This document shows, piece after piece, positions 14,959-22,331 of a stretch of DNA of 48,352 nt (positions are counted from its first letter, which is position 1; each line of letters opens with the position of its first letter). The stretch spans positions 1-48,352 of the forward strand of contig JAQYWC010000015.1 in NCBI GenBank assembly GCA_030145245.1. The letters are read 5' to 3'. The translations under genes were made by a program, and so were the position numbers. The notes under the pieces are model-generated. The model saw only the letters and a program-made list of their open reading frames with translations. It was not told the origin of the DNA and ran no database searches. This stretch comes from Desulfobacterium sp. Lineage in GTDB: Bacteria; Desulfobacterota; Desulfobacteria; Desulfobacterales; Desulfobacteraceae.

Positions 14959-16482
14959 ATGGAATTTGATCGTAAAAAGATTAAAAATGTCGTCATGATC
15001 ATGATGGACACCCTTCAGTTCAACTACCTTGGCTGCTACGGCAACACCACGGTTAAAACCCCGAATCTTGATCGTCTGGCCCGGAAATCGGTGCTTTTTG
15101 AAAATGCCTACAGCGAAGGATTGCCCACCATTCCGGTGCGTCGGGCCCTCATGACCGGGCGCTTCACCCTTCCCTATGGCGGATGGGAGCCCCTGGACAG
15201 CGAAGACACAACCATCACCGATATTTTGTGGGGCAAGAACATGCAGACAGCCCTTGTCTACGACACCGCCCCCATGCGTCTTGCAAAGTTCGGATATTCC
15301 CGGGGGTTTGACTACGTCGACTTCTGTCCTGGCCAGGAGCTGGACCATACCACCTTTGCCGACCTTCCCCTGGATCCGGCCCTGAAACCCGAAGATTTCA
15401 CCTCCTCCTCCATGGTCTGGGACAAGGACGGTAACCTGATCGACGAGGACAGCGAGCAGCTCCTTGACGAGATCGGGTGCTTCCTCAAGCAGCAGCAGCA
15501 CCGCCGAACCGATGCAGACAATTATGTGGCCAGGGTGATCAAGCGGGCCGATTACTGGCTCAAGGAGCGGCGGGACAAGGAGCGTCCCTTTTTTCTCTGG
15601 CTCGATTCCTTTGATCCCCATGAGCCCTGGGATCCGCCATCGGTATGGAAGGGTGAGCCCTGCCCCTATGATCCCGATTATGACGGCAACCCCATTATGC
15701 TTGCGCCCTGGACCCCGGTCAAAGGCCGCATCACCGAACGGGAGTGCGAGCATATCCGCGCCCTTTACATGGAAAAAATAACCCTGGTGGACAAGTGGGT
15801 CGGCAAGATTCTGGATTCCATCCAGGAGCAGGGCCTCATGGACGAAACCCTGATCGTCGCCATGTCAGACCACGGTCAGCCCATGGGAGAGGGAAAACAT
15901 GGCCACGGCATCATGCGAAAGTCCAGACCCTGGCCCTACGAGGAGCTGGTGCATGTGCCGTTGATGATCCACGCCCCCGGCATTGAGGGCGGCCAGCGCA
16001 TCAAGGGGTTTGTCCAGAACGTTGACGTCACGGCCACCATCATGGATGCCATGGGCCAGCTGGACACGGAAAGCGGTGTCAGCGACCACGGTATGAACAC
16101 CTTTGGCGCCGAGGATTTCCAGGGCATCAGCCTTTTGCCCATGATGCAGGGCAAGGTCGATTCGATCCGGGACTTTGCCATTGCCGGTTACTACGGCATG
16201 TCCTGGTCCATCATCACCGAGGATTACAGCTATGTGCACTGGCTTGTGAGCGAGGATGAGAAGGACAAGGCCGACTGTGTCGAGGGCGCAGACAAGGAGA
16301 TGAACGAAGATATGTGGACCTGTACCGCAGGTGCCAAGGTTGAGATGCCTGCCCACAACGAACTCTACGACCGCCGGAAGGACCCCTTCCAGCTCAACAA
16401 TATTGCCAAGGACCATCCGGAAAAGGCCGAGGAGCTCCTGCAGCAGCTCAAGCTCTTTGTCGGCGAACTTCGCACCAGCTAG
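14959..16482 (+). CDS. Sulfatase-superfamily hydrolase with Thr at the catalytic position
   Basis: This 507-residue cytoplasmic-looking protein has the alkaline-phosphatase/sulfatase fold. Metal-site Asp is in MMDTLQ (D17), then LGCYGN and TPNLDRLA, with a late metal site SDHGQPMGEGKHGHG. The sulfatase signature C/S-x-P-x-R-x4-TG is present as T57-I-P-V-R61-RALM-TG. Thr therefore replaces the Cys/Ser that becomes formylglycine. Thr nucleophiles occur in phosphodiesterases, phosphonate hydrolases and phosphotransferases of this superfamily, so the substrate may be a phospho- or other ester instead of a sulfate ester. ATG 14959 follows AAGGA. It is first in a sigma-54 operon with redox proteins and an anion permease. 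No signal peptide. True substrate unknown. Confidence 0.85.
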   Translation: MEFDRKKIKNVVMIMMDTLQFNYLGCYGNTTVKTPNLDRLARKSVLFENAYSEGLPTIPVRRALMTGRFTLPYGGWEPLDSEDTTITDILWGKNMQTALVYDTAPMRLAKFGYSRGFDYVDFCPGQELDHTTFADLPLDPALKPEDFTSSSMVWDKDGNLIDEDSEQLLDEIGCFLKQQQHRRTDADNYVARVIKRADYWLKERRDKERPFFLWLDSFDPHEPWDPPSVWKGEPCPYDPDYDGNPIMLAPWTPVKGRITERECEHIRALYMEKITLVDKWVGKILDSIQEQGLMDETLIVAMSDHGQPMGEGKHGHGIMRKSRPWPYEELVHVPLMIHAPGIEGGQRIKGFVQNVDVTATIMDAMGQLDTESGVSDHGMNTFGAEDFQGISLLPMMQGKVDSIRDFAIAGYYGMSWSIITEDYSYVHWLVSEDEKDKADCVEGADKEMNEDMWTCTAGAKVEMPAHNELYDRRKDPFQLNNIAKDHPEKAEELLQQLKLFVGELRTS

Positions 16483-16512
16483 AACCTTTAAAAAAAACAG
16501 GAATGGACGTTT

Positions 16513-16821
16513 ATGTTTACCATCGTTACAGACAGCGATTATAAGGAAAAAATAGAAGCCACCCAGGGCGGGGTTTTGATCTGCCACAAGCAACACTGCC
16601 CCCACTGCAAAAATATGGAAAAGGTGCTGGAGAAGCTGGCCAGGAAGATCAGCGGTCTTGCGTTTCTCAAGCTTGACAGCGAGGCCAACCCTGATGCGCT
16701 GGCAGCCCTTGACGCCGAGCGGGCCCCGACCATCCTGGTGATCAAATCGGGCAAGATCGTGGCAAGGAAAGCGGGATTGATGAATCCCAAGGAGATGGCG
16801 GCCTTTTATAAAGCCGCCTGA
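16513..16821 (+). CDS. Small thioredoxin-like protein
   Basis: This 102-residue single-domain thioredoxin fold has active site CPHC in KQHCPHCKNME (about residues 26-36) and a cis-Pro region ERAPTILVIKSGK. Canonical thioredoxin has WCGPC; CPHC is found in glutaredoxin-like and DsbA-like proteins and implies a more oxidising potential (general knowledge). No signal peptide, so cytoplasmic. It starts 30 bp after the hydrolase stop and precedes a thioredoxin-reductase-like gene, with which it likely forms a dedicated redox pair. A strong hairpin between the two may adjust their ratio. Confidence 0.88.
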   Translation: MFTIVTDSDYKEKIEATQGGVLICHKQHCPHCKNMEKVLEKLARKISGLAFLKLDSEANPDALAALDAERAPTILVIKSGKIVARKAGLMNPKEMAAFYKAA

Positions 16822-16836
16822 TATTCGATCAATTGG

Positions 16837-16875
16837 TAAAATGGCCGGTGATGCCTTGCATTGCCGGCCATTTTA
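16837..16875 (+). terminator. Intra-operon hairpin
   Basis: TAAAATGGCCGG (16837-16848) and CCGGCCATTTTA (16864-16875) are perfect 12-bp arms with a 15-nt loop. Only a short T-run lies in the right arm, so it may attenuate or protect mRNA ends instead of stopping all transcription. Confidence 0.6.
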
Positions 16876-16885
16876 TCGCTCTTCG

Positions 16886-16956
16886 CATATGAATTGAGCC
16901 CGTCTTCCATTAAAATCGGTGAAGCAGGTATCAATTCGAGTGCAAACATCCATAGG
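16886..16956. repeat. Intergenic palindromic repeat family, copy 1
   Basis: It begins CATATGAATTGAGCCCGT and ends GGTATCAATTCGAGTGCAAA CATCCATA; the two halves are roughly inverted (TGAATTGA against TCAATTCG). Related copies are at 28795-28886 and 32064-32140. All sit in gaps between genes of operons. Confidence 0.6.
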
Positions 16957-16973
16957 AATTAAGTGAGGAAGTT

Positions 16974-17921
16974 GTGAATCAACAAACAGAGTATGATCTG
17001 ATCATTCTTGGCGGCGGTCCCGCCGGTATGACGGCGGCCATCTATGCGGCCAGGGCCAACCTGCGGACGATTATCCTTGAAGAAAATGTCACCGGCGGCC
17101 TTGTCAACTCCACCTATACCGTGGAGAATTTTCCCTCCTATGAGACGATCCACGGCATGGAACTCATGGAGAAAATGAGGGGGCAGGTGGACAGCCTCGG
17201 TGTTGAGGTGGAAGAGGTGTGCGAGGTCGAAACCCTGGATCTTGACGGGTCTTTAAAAGTGGTTAGGACCGATGAAGGCAGCTTTCTGGCAAAGGCGGTT
17301 ATCATTGCCACGGGCCGAAGCCCCATTCCCCTTGACCTGCCCACAGAATGCAATGAGGTCCACCACTGCGCCATTTGTGACGGTGGCCCCTACAAGGGAA
17401 AACGGGTGCTGGTGGTGGGGGGCGGCAACAGCGCATTTGACGAGGGGCTTTACCTCCAGAGGATCGGCATCGACCACATCACCCTGGTGGAGGAGATGGA
17501 TCGTTTTTTTGCGGCCAAGGCCACCCAGGATGAGCTCCTTTCAAGCGCCCGGGTCGACGCCCGGGTCGACGCCCGGGTCGACGCCCGGGTGGAAACAAAG
17601 GTGGTTGACCTGGCGCTTGAGAATGGTATGCTCGCCCGGGCCGTCCTTGAGAATGTCAGGACAGGTGAACAGGATGTGATCCCTGTGGACGGCGTTTTTG
17701 TCTTCCTTGGCCAGCATCCCAACAACGGGCTCTTCCGGGAGATCATCGAAACCAATGACCAGGGATATGTCCTTGCCAAAACGGACATGGCAACCAACAT
17801 ACCGGGGGTCTACAGCGTCGGGGATATCAATGACAAGCCCTTCCGCCAGATCACCACGGCCATGGCCGACGGCACCGTTGCCGCCCTTGCCATCGAGCGG
17901 TATCTGAGAACTCCAACATGA
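16974..17921 (+). CDS. Thioredoxin-reductase-like flavoprotein
   Basis: This 315-residue FAD/NAD(P) oxidoreductase starts at GTG 16974 (GAGGAAG upstream). FAD binding is GGGPAGMTAAIYAA, the redox-active pair is CAIC in HHCAICDGG (about residues 130-138), and the nucleotide domain has GGGNSAFDEGLYL. The late FAD motif is YSVGDI. The HRRxxxR pocket that selects NADPH in classical TrxB is replaced by VEEMDRFFA, so it may use NADH or another donor, as seen in atypical TrxR-like enzymes. Residues about 193-205 are a repeated Ala-Arg-Val-Asp stretch made by a 12-bp tandem repeat. Its likely partner is the CPHC thioredoxin just upstream. Confidence 0.88.
   Translation: MNQQTEYDLIILGGGPAGMTAAIYAARANLRTIILEENVTGGLVNSTYTVENFPSYETIHGMELMEKMRGQVDSLGVEVEEVCEVETLDLDGSLKVVRTDEGSFLAKAVIIATGRSPIPLDLPTECNEVHHCAICDGGPYKGKRVLVVGGGNSAFDEGLYLQRIGIDHITLVEEMDRFFAAKATQDELLSSARVDARVDARVDARVETKVVDLALENGMLARAVLENVRTGEQDVIPVDGVFVFLGQHPNNGLFREIIETNDQGYVLAKTDMATNIPGVYSVGDINDKPFRQITTAMADGTVAALAIERYLRTPT
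17551..17586. repeat. 12-bp in-frame tandem repeat
   Basis: GGGTCGACGCCC occurs three times without error plus a partial fourth copy. Each unit adds four residues (RVDA) within the nucleotide-binding domain of the flavoprotein. Perfect identity suggests recent expansion and possible length variation. Confidence 0.9.
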
Positions 17922-17937
17922 TATCTTGTTTCATCTA

Positions 17938-19341
17938 TTAAAGGAAATTATCATGACTGACAACAATTCGTCTTCACTGAAAGGCTGGGGGTATTCTGCT
18001 GTCATTGCTGCAGCAGGCGCCACAGTGATGCACGATCCCAATAATTTCAAGATCGCCCTTTACTGGTTCCAGACTATTTTTGCCATCGCAGGGTTTGCAT
18101 TTGAGATCATGCCGCTCTTTGCCACGGCAACCCTTTTGATCTTATCGTATATTGTCACGGGAATCGCCTCCCCTGACCTTGCCTTTGTGGGGTGGACAAC
18201 CCCCATTCCCTGGGTCTGCATGTGCGGCATGCTCATCGGGGTGCTCATGGAGCGGACACAGCTTTCCAACCGCATCGCCCTCCATGTGATCACCAGAATC
18301 GGGACCACCCCGGTGCGGCTCTATCTTGCCATGCTGATCGCAGGCTATGCCATCGGCGCCATCATTCCGGATGTCATCACCGTGACGATCCTCTTCATGA
18401 CCATTGCGTCGGGCATGTGCGCCAGCATGAAGCTTGAAAAGGGGTCAAGGGCGGCAACCACCCTTATCATGGCGGCGTTTTTCGGTGCCACCGTGCCGGC
18501 CACCAACTACCTGCCCAACAATGTCGGCATTGTCGGGCTTCTCATGGTCAAGGAGATGGGGGTGCCCCTGGAGTGGTTCTCTTTTCTCATTGATAATCTG
18601 GCCTATTCCCTTCTGACAGGTGCTGCCTGCATGGGCATTCTCCACCTGTTCGGATCAAAGGAGCTTGGCTCCTACATGGAGGAGTGCCAGAACCATGCGG
18701 CCCGGGAATTGAACCAGATGGGCGGGATGAAGCGGGACGAGGTCAAGACCCTTGTTCTGACGCTTTGTGCCCTCCTCGGCTTTGCAACGGAACCCCTCCA
18801 CGGCATTCCCGGGTACTACATCTTCTGCGCCATCGTGCTCATGGGGTTCACCCCGGTGTTCAACCTGCTCAAGGCCAGGGATGTGGAAAAGGTGGAGTTT
18901 TCCATCCTGTTTTTCATCATCGGCTGCATGGCCATCGGCATTGTGGCGGGAAGCCTCGGCATTCCGGACTGGATGGCGGGAAAGATCGTTCCCTACCTTG
19001 AGAAGGTGCAAAGCGTTGCAGGCTCTTCCCTCCTTGCCTACTGCGTGGGGATACTGGCTAATTTTGCCCTGACCCCGGTTGCGGCGGCAAGCTCCCTGAG
19101 CATTCCCCTTGCCAATATTGCCCTATCCCTTGATATGGGGATCAAACCACTGCTGTACAGTTTCTTTTACGGGCTGGATCAGTTCCTGTTTCCCTATGAG
19201 CTGGCCGCGGCCCTGATCATGTTCGCCACAGGGTATGTGAGGATGAAGTACCTTGTACTCATCATGGCTTGCAGGATGGTGCTTGCTGCCGGCGTCGTGT
19301 GGGTGGTCGCATCCACCTACTGGCAGTGGATCGGTCTCTAA
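17938..19341 (+). CDS. SLC13/DASS-like anion permease
   Basis: This integral membrane protein has about 12 hydrophobic segments. An upstream in-frame ATG at 17926 (MFHLLKE) gives 471 residues, while ATG 17953 (MTDNNSSS) after AAAGGAAA is the likelier start. Halves with TTNYLPNNVGIVG-like and LTPVAAASSLSIPL motifs resemble the paired substrate/Na+ sites of divalent-anion:Na+ symporters and the ion-transporter superfamily. It should import an organic or inorganic anion (or act in ion exchange) across the inner membrane. It directly follows the flavoprotein in the sigma-54 operon, so it may import the substrate of the sulfatase-like enzyme. Substrate not readable from sequence. Coordinates are given as the approximate coding span. 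Confidence 0.75.
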   Translation, partial: LKEIIMTDNNSSSLKGWGYSAVIAAAGATVMHDPNNFKIALYWFQTIFAIAGFAFEIMPLFATATLLILSYIVTGIASPDLAFVGWTTPIPWVCMCGMLIGVLMERTQLSNRIALHVITRIGTTPVRLYLAMLIAGYAIGAIIPDVITVTILFMTIASGMCASMKLEKGSRAATTLIMAAFFGATVPATNYLPNNVGIVGLLMVKEMGVPLEWFSFLIDNLAYSLLTGAACMGILHLFGSKELGSYMEECQNHAARELNQMGGMKRDEVKTLVLTLCALLGFATEPLHGIPGYYIFCAIVLMGFTPVFNLLKARDVEKVEFSILFFIIGCMAIGIVAGSLGIPDWMAGKIVPYLEKVQSVAGSSLLAYCVGILANFALTPVAAASSLSIPLANIALSLDMGIKPLLYSFFYGLDQFLFPYELAAALIMFATGYVRMKYLVLIMACRMVLAAGVVWVVASTYWQWIGL

Positions 19342-19376
19342 AAAAAAACGGAAGATTCTTTAAATAATCAGACCTT

Positions 19377-19403
19377 ACAGGGGCACTCCTTGAGTGCCCC
19401 TGT
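19377..19403 (+). terminator. Hairpin after the permease
   Basis: ACAGGGGCACTC (19377-19388) and GAGTGCCCCTGT (19392-19403) pair perfectly with a 3-nt loop. There is no clean T-tract, so it may be only a partial terminator before the EamA gene. Confidence 0.65.
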
Positions 19404-19425
19404 CTTGTTCCGGACAGGAAAGACC

Positions 19426-20301
19426 ATGTTAAAAAACGCTATTGTTCCCCTGCTTGTCATTGCCCATATTCTCTGGGGCGGCGGCTTCATCGTTCTTAAG
19501 ATTGTTATGGAGAGTCTGACCATCGGCCAGATTCTTCTGGGCCGGGTCCTTCTGGCCTCCATTGTTTATGCCTTGATCTGGAAGCGGATACCCAAGCCCG
19601 ATTACCAGGCTGGGGACCTCAAATACCTGGTGATTGTCGCCCTGTGCGAGCCATTTTTACTCTTTGTGTTTGAAACCCTGGGACTGAGCTACACCACGGC
19701 TTCCCAAGCCGGAATGATCGTTGCCTGTGTGCCTTTGACCGTTGCCCTGGGCGCGTTTCTCCTTTACCGGGAACGGGTCAGCCGCCGCTGCATGGCGGGA
19801 ATCGGGTTTGCCGTGATCGGCGTTGTGATCGTATCCGCCTTTGGCGAAGCCGGGGGGCAATCATCCCGGCCCCTGCTCGGTAATTTTCTCATGTTTTGCG
19901 CCGTCCTTGCCGCAACGGGAAACGCCCTGACAATAAAACATCTGAGCCAGCGCTACTCCTTTATGTTCTTGTCGGCCATCCAGGTGTTCGGGGCCACCAT
20001 TTTGTTTTTACCCCTGGCATTCACCTCCCCCCTGCCTGCTGAAATCTCCTGGGCCACCATTGGGGGATTGATCTATCTGAGCCTTGGCATCACCTTTTGT
20101 GTCTATTTTATCATCAACTACTCCCTCGGTCAGATCAAGGCCGCCTATGTGATTCTGTTCACCAACCTGATCCCGATCTCCACCCTGCTCCTTGCCTTTG
20201 TTATCTTGGGTGAAAGGCTTTCCGCTGTTCAGTATGCCGGGGCCCTGCTGGTGATCGCCGGGGTCGTGCTCGCAGGTGCCCCTGAATCTTCGTCGGACTA
20301 G
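19426..20301 (+). CDS. EamA (DMT) family permease
   Basis: This 291-residue protein has about ten transmembrane helices in two EamA repeats. First-repeat motifs include HILWGGGFIVLK and SYTTASQAGMIVACVPL. The second includes YVILFTNLIPISTLLLAFVILGE, the typical motif of the drug/metabolite transporter superfamily. ATG 19426 has CAGGAAAG upstream; a farther TTG at 19390 lies in the preceding hairpin and is rejected. It probably exports or imports a small metabolite. It follows the sulfatase-type operon and may belong to it if the hairpin is leaky. Confidence 0.9.
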   Translation: MLKNAIVPLLVIAHILWGGGFIVLKIVMESLTIGQILLGRVLLASIVYALIWKRIPKPDYQAGDLKYLVIVALCEPFLLFVFETLGLSYTTASQAGMIVACVPLTVALGAFLLYRERVSRRCMAGIGFAVIGVVIVSAFGEAGGQSSRPLLGNFLMFCAVLAATGNALTIKHLSQRYSFMFLSAIQVFGATILFLPLAFTSPLPAEISWATIGGLIYLSLGITFCVYFIINYSLGQIKAAYVILFTNLIPISTLLLAFVILGERLSAVQYAGALLVIAGVVLAGAPESSSD

Positions 20302-20340
20302 AAAAAGGTGGTTGCTCTTGTTTCGTGCTCCCATCCATGG

Positions 20341-20976
20341 TTAGCGCCTGGGATGCTGTTTCCGCCATAGTCTTGGGCTCTGGTAGCGGTATCCCAGGCT
20401 CCAGATCCCCTTATAACTGCGTTTTGCAGCGGCCTCGGCCTGGCGGTAGCGGGCAAGGTCAATGCCCTTGGCTGTTTTTCCCCGGTAAACCTCGGCCAGG
20501 CCCGCTTTTAAGAGTTTCAGGTTCACGTTGCCCCCCTTGGTGAACACTTCGGCCAGCTGGCGGTTGTATGGGCCGATGCCATAGCTTTTGAGGGTCACTT
20601 TCTTTCCGGCGACCAGTTTTTTCAGCAGGCGTTTGGATTTTTGGCTGAAGGGCTGGCCCGGGATCTTTCCATGGCCGGTTTCCGGGGCGTCAATGCCGAC
20701 CAGCCTCACCATGAGGGTGAGGTTCGATCCCTTCACCTTGATGGAGTCGCCGTCATACACGGCCAGGACCTTGAATCGCTGGCCGGTGGTTTTCACGGGT
20801 TTTGCCTTTGGGCTGGGCCTTGTCTCTTTGGCGATCCTCGGCCGGGGCGTTGATGGGGGGGCTTGTACATTGCTGAAGTGCTTGATGCCGGACGGGTCGG
20901 TCCAGGAGTAGATCTCTGCCCAACCCGTGGCTGTGGCCAGGGTCACCATGAGGACAGACAGGACAATTGGGGCCAT
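20341..20976 (-). CDS. Secreted thermonuclease-like protein with DUF4124 segment
   Basis: This 211-residue protein has an N-terminal signal peptide (MAPIVLSVLMVTLATATGWA) and then a DUF4124-like segment (EIYSWTDPSGIKHFSN, about 21-40). Next come a Pro/Lys-rich linker and a staphylococcal-nuclease domain from about residue 65. SNase features are VYDGDSIKVK, VRLVGIDAPE and YNRQLAEVF, which carry the Ca2+ Asp residues and active-site Arg/Glu. It should cleave DNA or RNA outside the cytoplasm, perhaps for nutrient use or defence. AAGGAGG precedes the start. It is a single gene, convergent with the EamA gene. Confidence 0.9.
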   Translation of the reverse strand: MAPIVLSVLMVTLATATGWAEIYSWTDPSGIKHFSNVQAPPSTPRPRIAKETRPSPKAKPVKTTGQRFKVLAVYDGDSIKVKGSNLTLMVRLVGIDAPETGHGKIPGQPFSQKSKRLLKKLVAGKKVTLKSYGIGPYNRQLAEVFTKGGNVNLKLLKAGLAEVYRGKTAKGIDLARYRQAEAAAKRSYKGIWSLGYRYQSPRLWRKQHPRR

Positions 20977-21079
20977 GGGAACAGACCTCCTTGTGGTGCA
21001 GGCGTTTGTAAACGGGGGGCCGGAAGGGCCGGGTTCTTTATTTATGGTTGGTTTTGGGGGGACAAGTCAATAAAAAAAA

Positions 21080-21102
21080 GGCTGCCCCCGGTCGGGGGCA
21101 GC
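21080..21102 (-). terminator. Terminator of the fadN-fadA operon
   Basis: Arms GGCTGCCCCC and GGGGGCAGCC pair over 10 bp with a short loop. Read on the minus strand the hairpin is followed by a run of T, so it ends the thiolase transcript. Confidence 0.9.
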
Positions 21103-21138
21103 CTTACTTTGCTAATTTAACGGAGATGAACGTTGGTT

Positions 21139-22317
21139 CTATAGTCGTTCAAAGATTCCAGCAGCACCCATGCCGCCGCCAATGCACATGGAAACAATGC
21201 CGTAACGGCCCTTGACTTCCTGGAGGTTGGCGATACATGTGGCGGTGAGTTTCGAACCGGTGCATCCCAGGGGATGGCCCAGGGCGATGGCGCCGCCGTG
21301 GATGTTGATCCTGTCCATGTACTTCTCGATGCCGAGCTCCCGGATGCAGTAGATGGCCTGGGAGGCAAAGGCTTCGTTGATCTCGTAGATATCGATGTCA
21401 TCCACGGTCAGGCCGGCCTGCTCCAGCACCTTGGGGATGGCGTATCTCGGGCCTACGCCCATCTCGTCAGAGCGGCAGCCTACGGTGGCGTAGGAAACCA
21501 GCCGGGCAATGGGTTTAAGCCCCAGCTCTTCGCACTTCTCCTTGGAGGCGATGATGGTGGCGGCAGCGCCGTCCGTGGTCTGGGAGGAGTTACCGGCGGT
21601 GACGCTGCCGTTGACGGCAAACACCGTGCGCAGCTTGCCCAGGCCCTCGGGTGTGGACTGACGGATACCGTCGTCGGCATCCACCATGAACATCTCTTTT
21701 TTATAGGTGCCGTCCGCCTGCTCTACATATTTGTAGGCCGGGGTGGGAACGATCTCGGTAAAGAGGCCCTTGTCCCTGGCGGCGGCTGCCTTGTCCTGGG
21801 AGTTGGCGGCAAACTCGTCCTGCTCCTGGCGGGAGATGTTGTAGCGGTTGGCAACGTTTTCCGCCGTGATGCCCATGGAGATGTACTTGTCCGGGTCGGT
21901 CTTGGAAAATTCGGGATGGGGACGGGGCGTGTTGCCGCCCATGGGAACAAAGGTCATGGACTCGACACCGGCGCCGATGACGACTTCCGACCATCCCATC
22001 TTAACCCTGGCTGTTGCCAGGGCGATGGCCTCAAGGCCGGATGAGCAGAAACGGTTGACCGTGGCGCCGGACACATGGTCAGGAAAGCCCGCCATCTGGG
22101 CGCCGACCCGGCCGATGTTTAGGCCCTGCTCTCCCTCGGGAAAGGAGCATCCGCACATGACATCTTCGATATCGTCCGCAGTGAGACCTTCAGTTCGGTC
22201 CACGGCCGTCTTCAGGATGAATGAAATGAGCTCCTCCGGACGGGTCTCCTTGAAGAGTCCCCTCTTCTGCTTGCAGCCCGGGGTTCTGATTGACTGTACT
22301 ATATATGCATCTCTCAT
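21139..22317 (-). CDS. fadA: Acetyl-CoA acyltransferase (thiolase)
   Basis: This 392-residue thiolase catalyses the last step of fatty-acid beta-oxidation, cleaving 3-ketoacyl-CoA with CoA to release acetyl-CoA. The nucleophilic Cys is in VNRFCSSGLEAIA (about residue 88), the His is in GGAIALGHPLGCTGS, and the second Cys is in CIGGGMGAAG at the C terminus. AGGAGG precedes ATG 22317. It lies 14 bp behind the multifunctional dehydrogenase/hydratase gene, the usual fadN-fadA order. In sulfate reducers this pair oxidises fatty acids or makes them reversibly. All catalytic residues present. Confidence 0.95.
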   Translation of the reverse strand: MRDAYIVQSIRTPGCKQKRGLFKETRPEELISFILKTAVDRTEGLTADDIEDVMCGCSFPEGEQGLNIGRVGAQMAGFPDHVSGATVNRFCSSGLEAIALATARVKMGWSEVVIGAGVESMTFVPMGGNTPRPHPEFSKTDPDKYISMGITAENVANRYNISRQEQDEFAANSQDKAAAARDKGLFTEIVPTPAYKYVEQADGTYKKEMFMVDADDGIRQSTPEGLGKLRTVFAVNGSVTAGNSSQTTDGAAATIIASKEKCEELGLKPIARLVSYATVGCRSDEMGVGPRYAIPKVLEQAGLTVDDIDIYEINEAFASQAIYCIRELGIEKYMDRINIHGGAIALGHPLGCTGSKLTATCIANLQEVKGRYGIVSMCIGGGMGAAGIFERL

Positions 22318-22331
22318 CTGGAATCCTCCTT

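Noticed and set aside
14764-15753. Long minus-strand frame of 329 codons opposite the sulfatase-like gene
   Set aside because: It overlaps a gene with clear family motifs; its peptide has no recognisable domain. It is a codon-bias shadow.
16837-16875. End of the sulfatase operon at this hairpin
   Set aside because: The hairpin lacks a proper T-tract and the next gene encodes the natural redox partner of the upstream thioredoxin, so the operon most likely continues.
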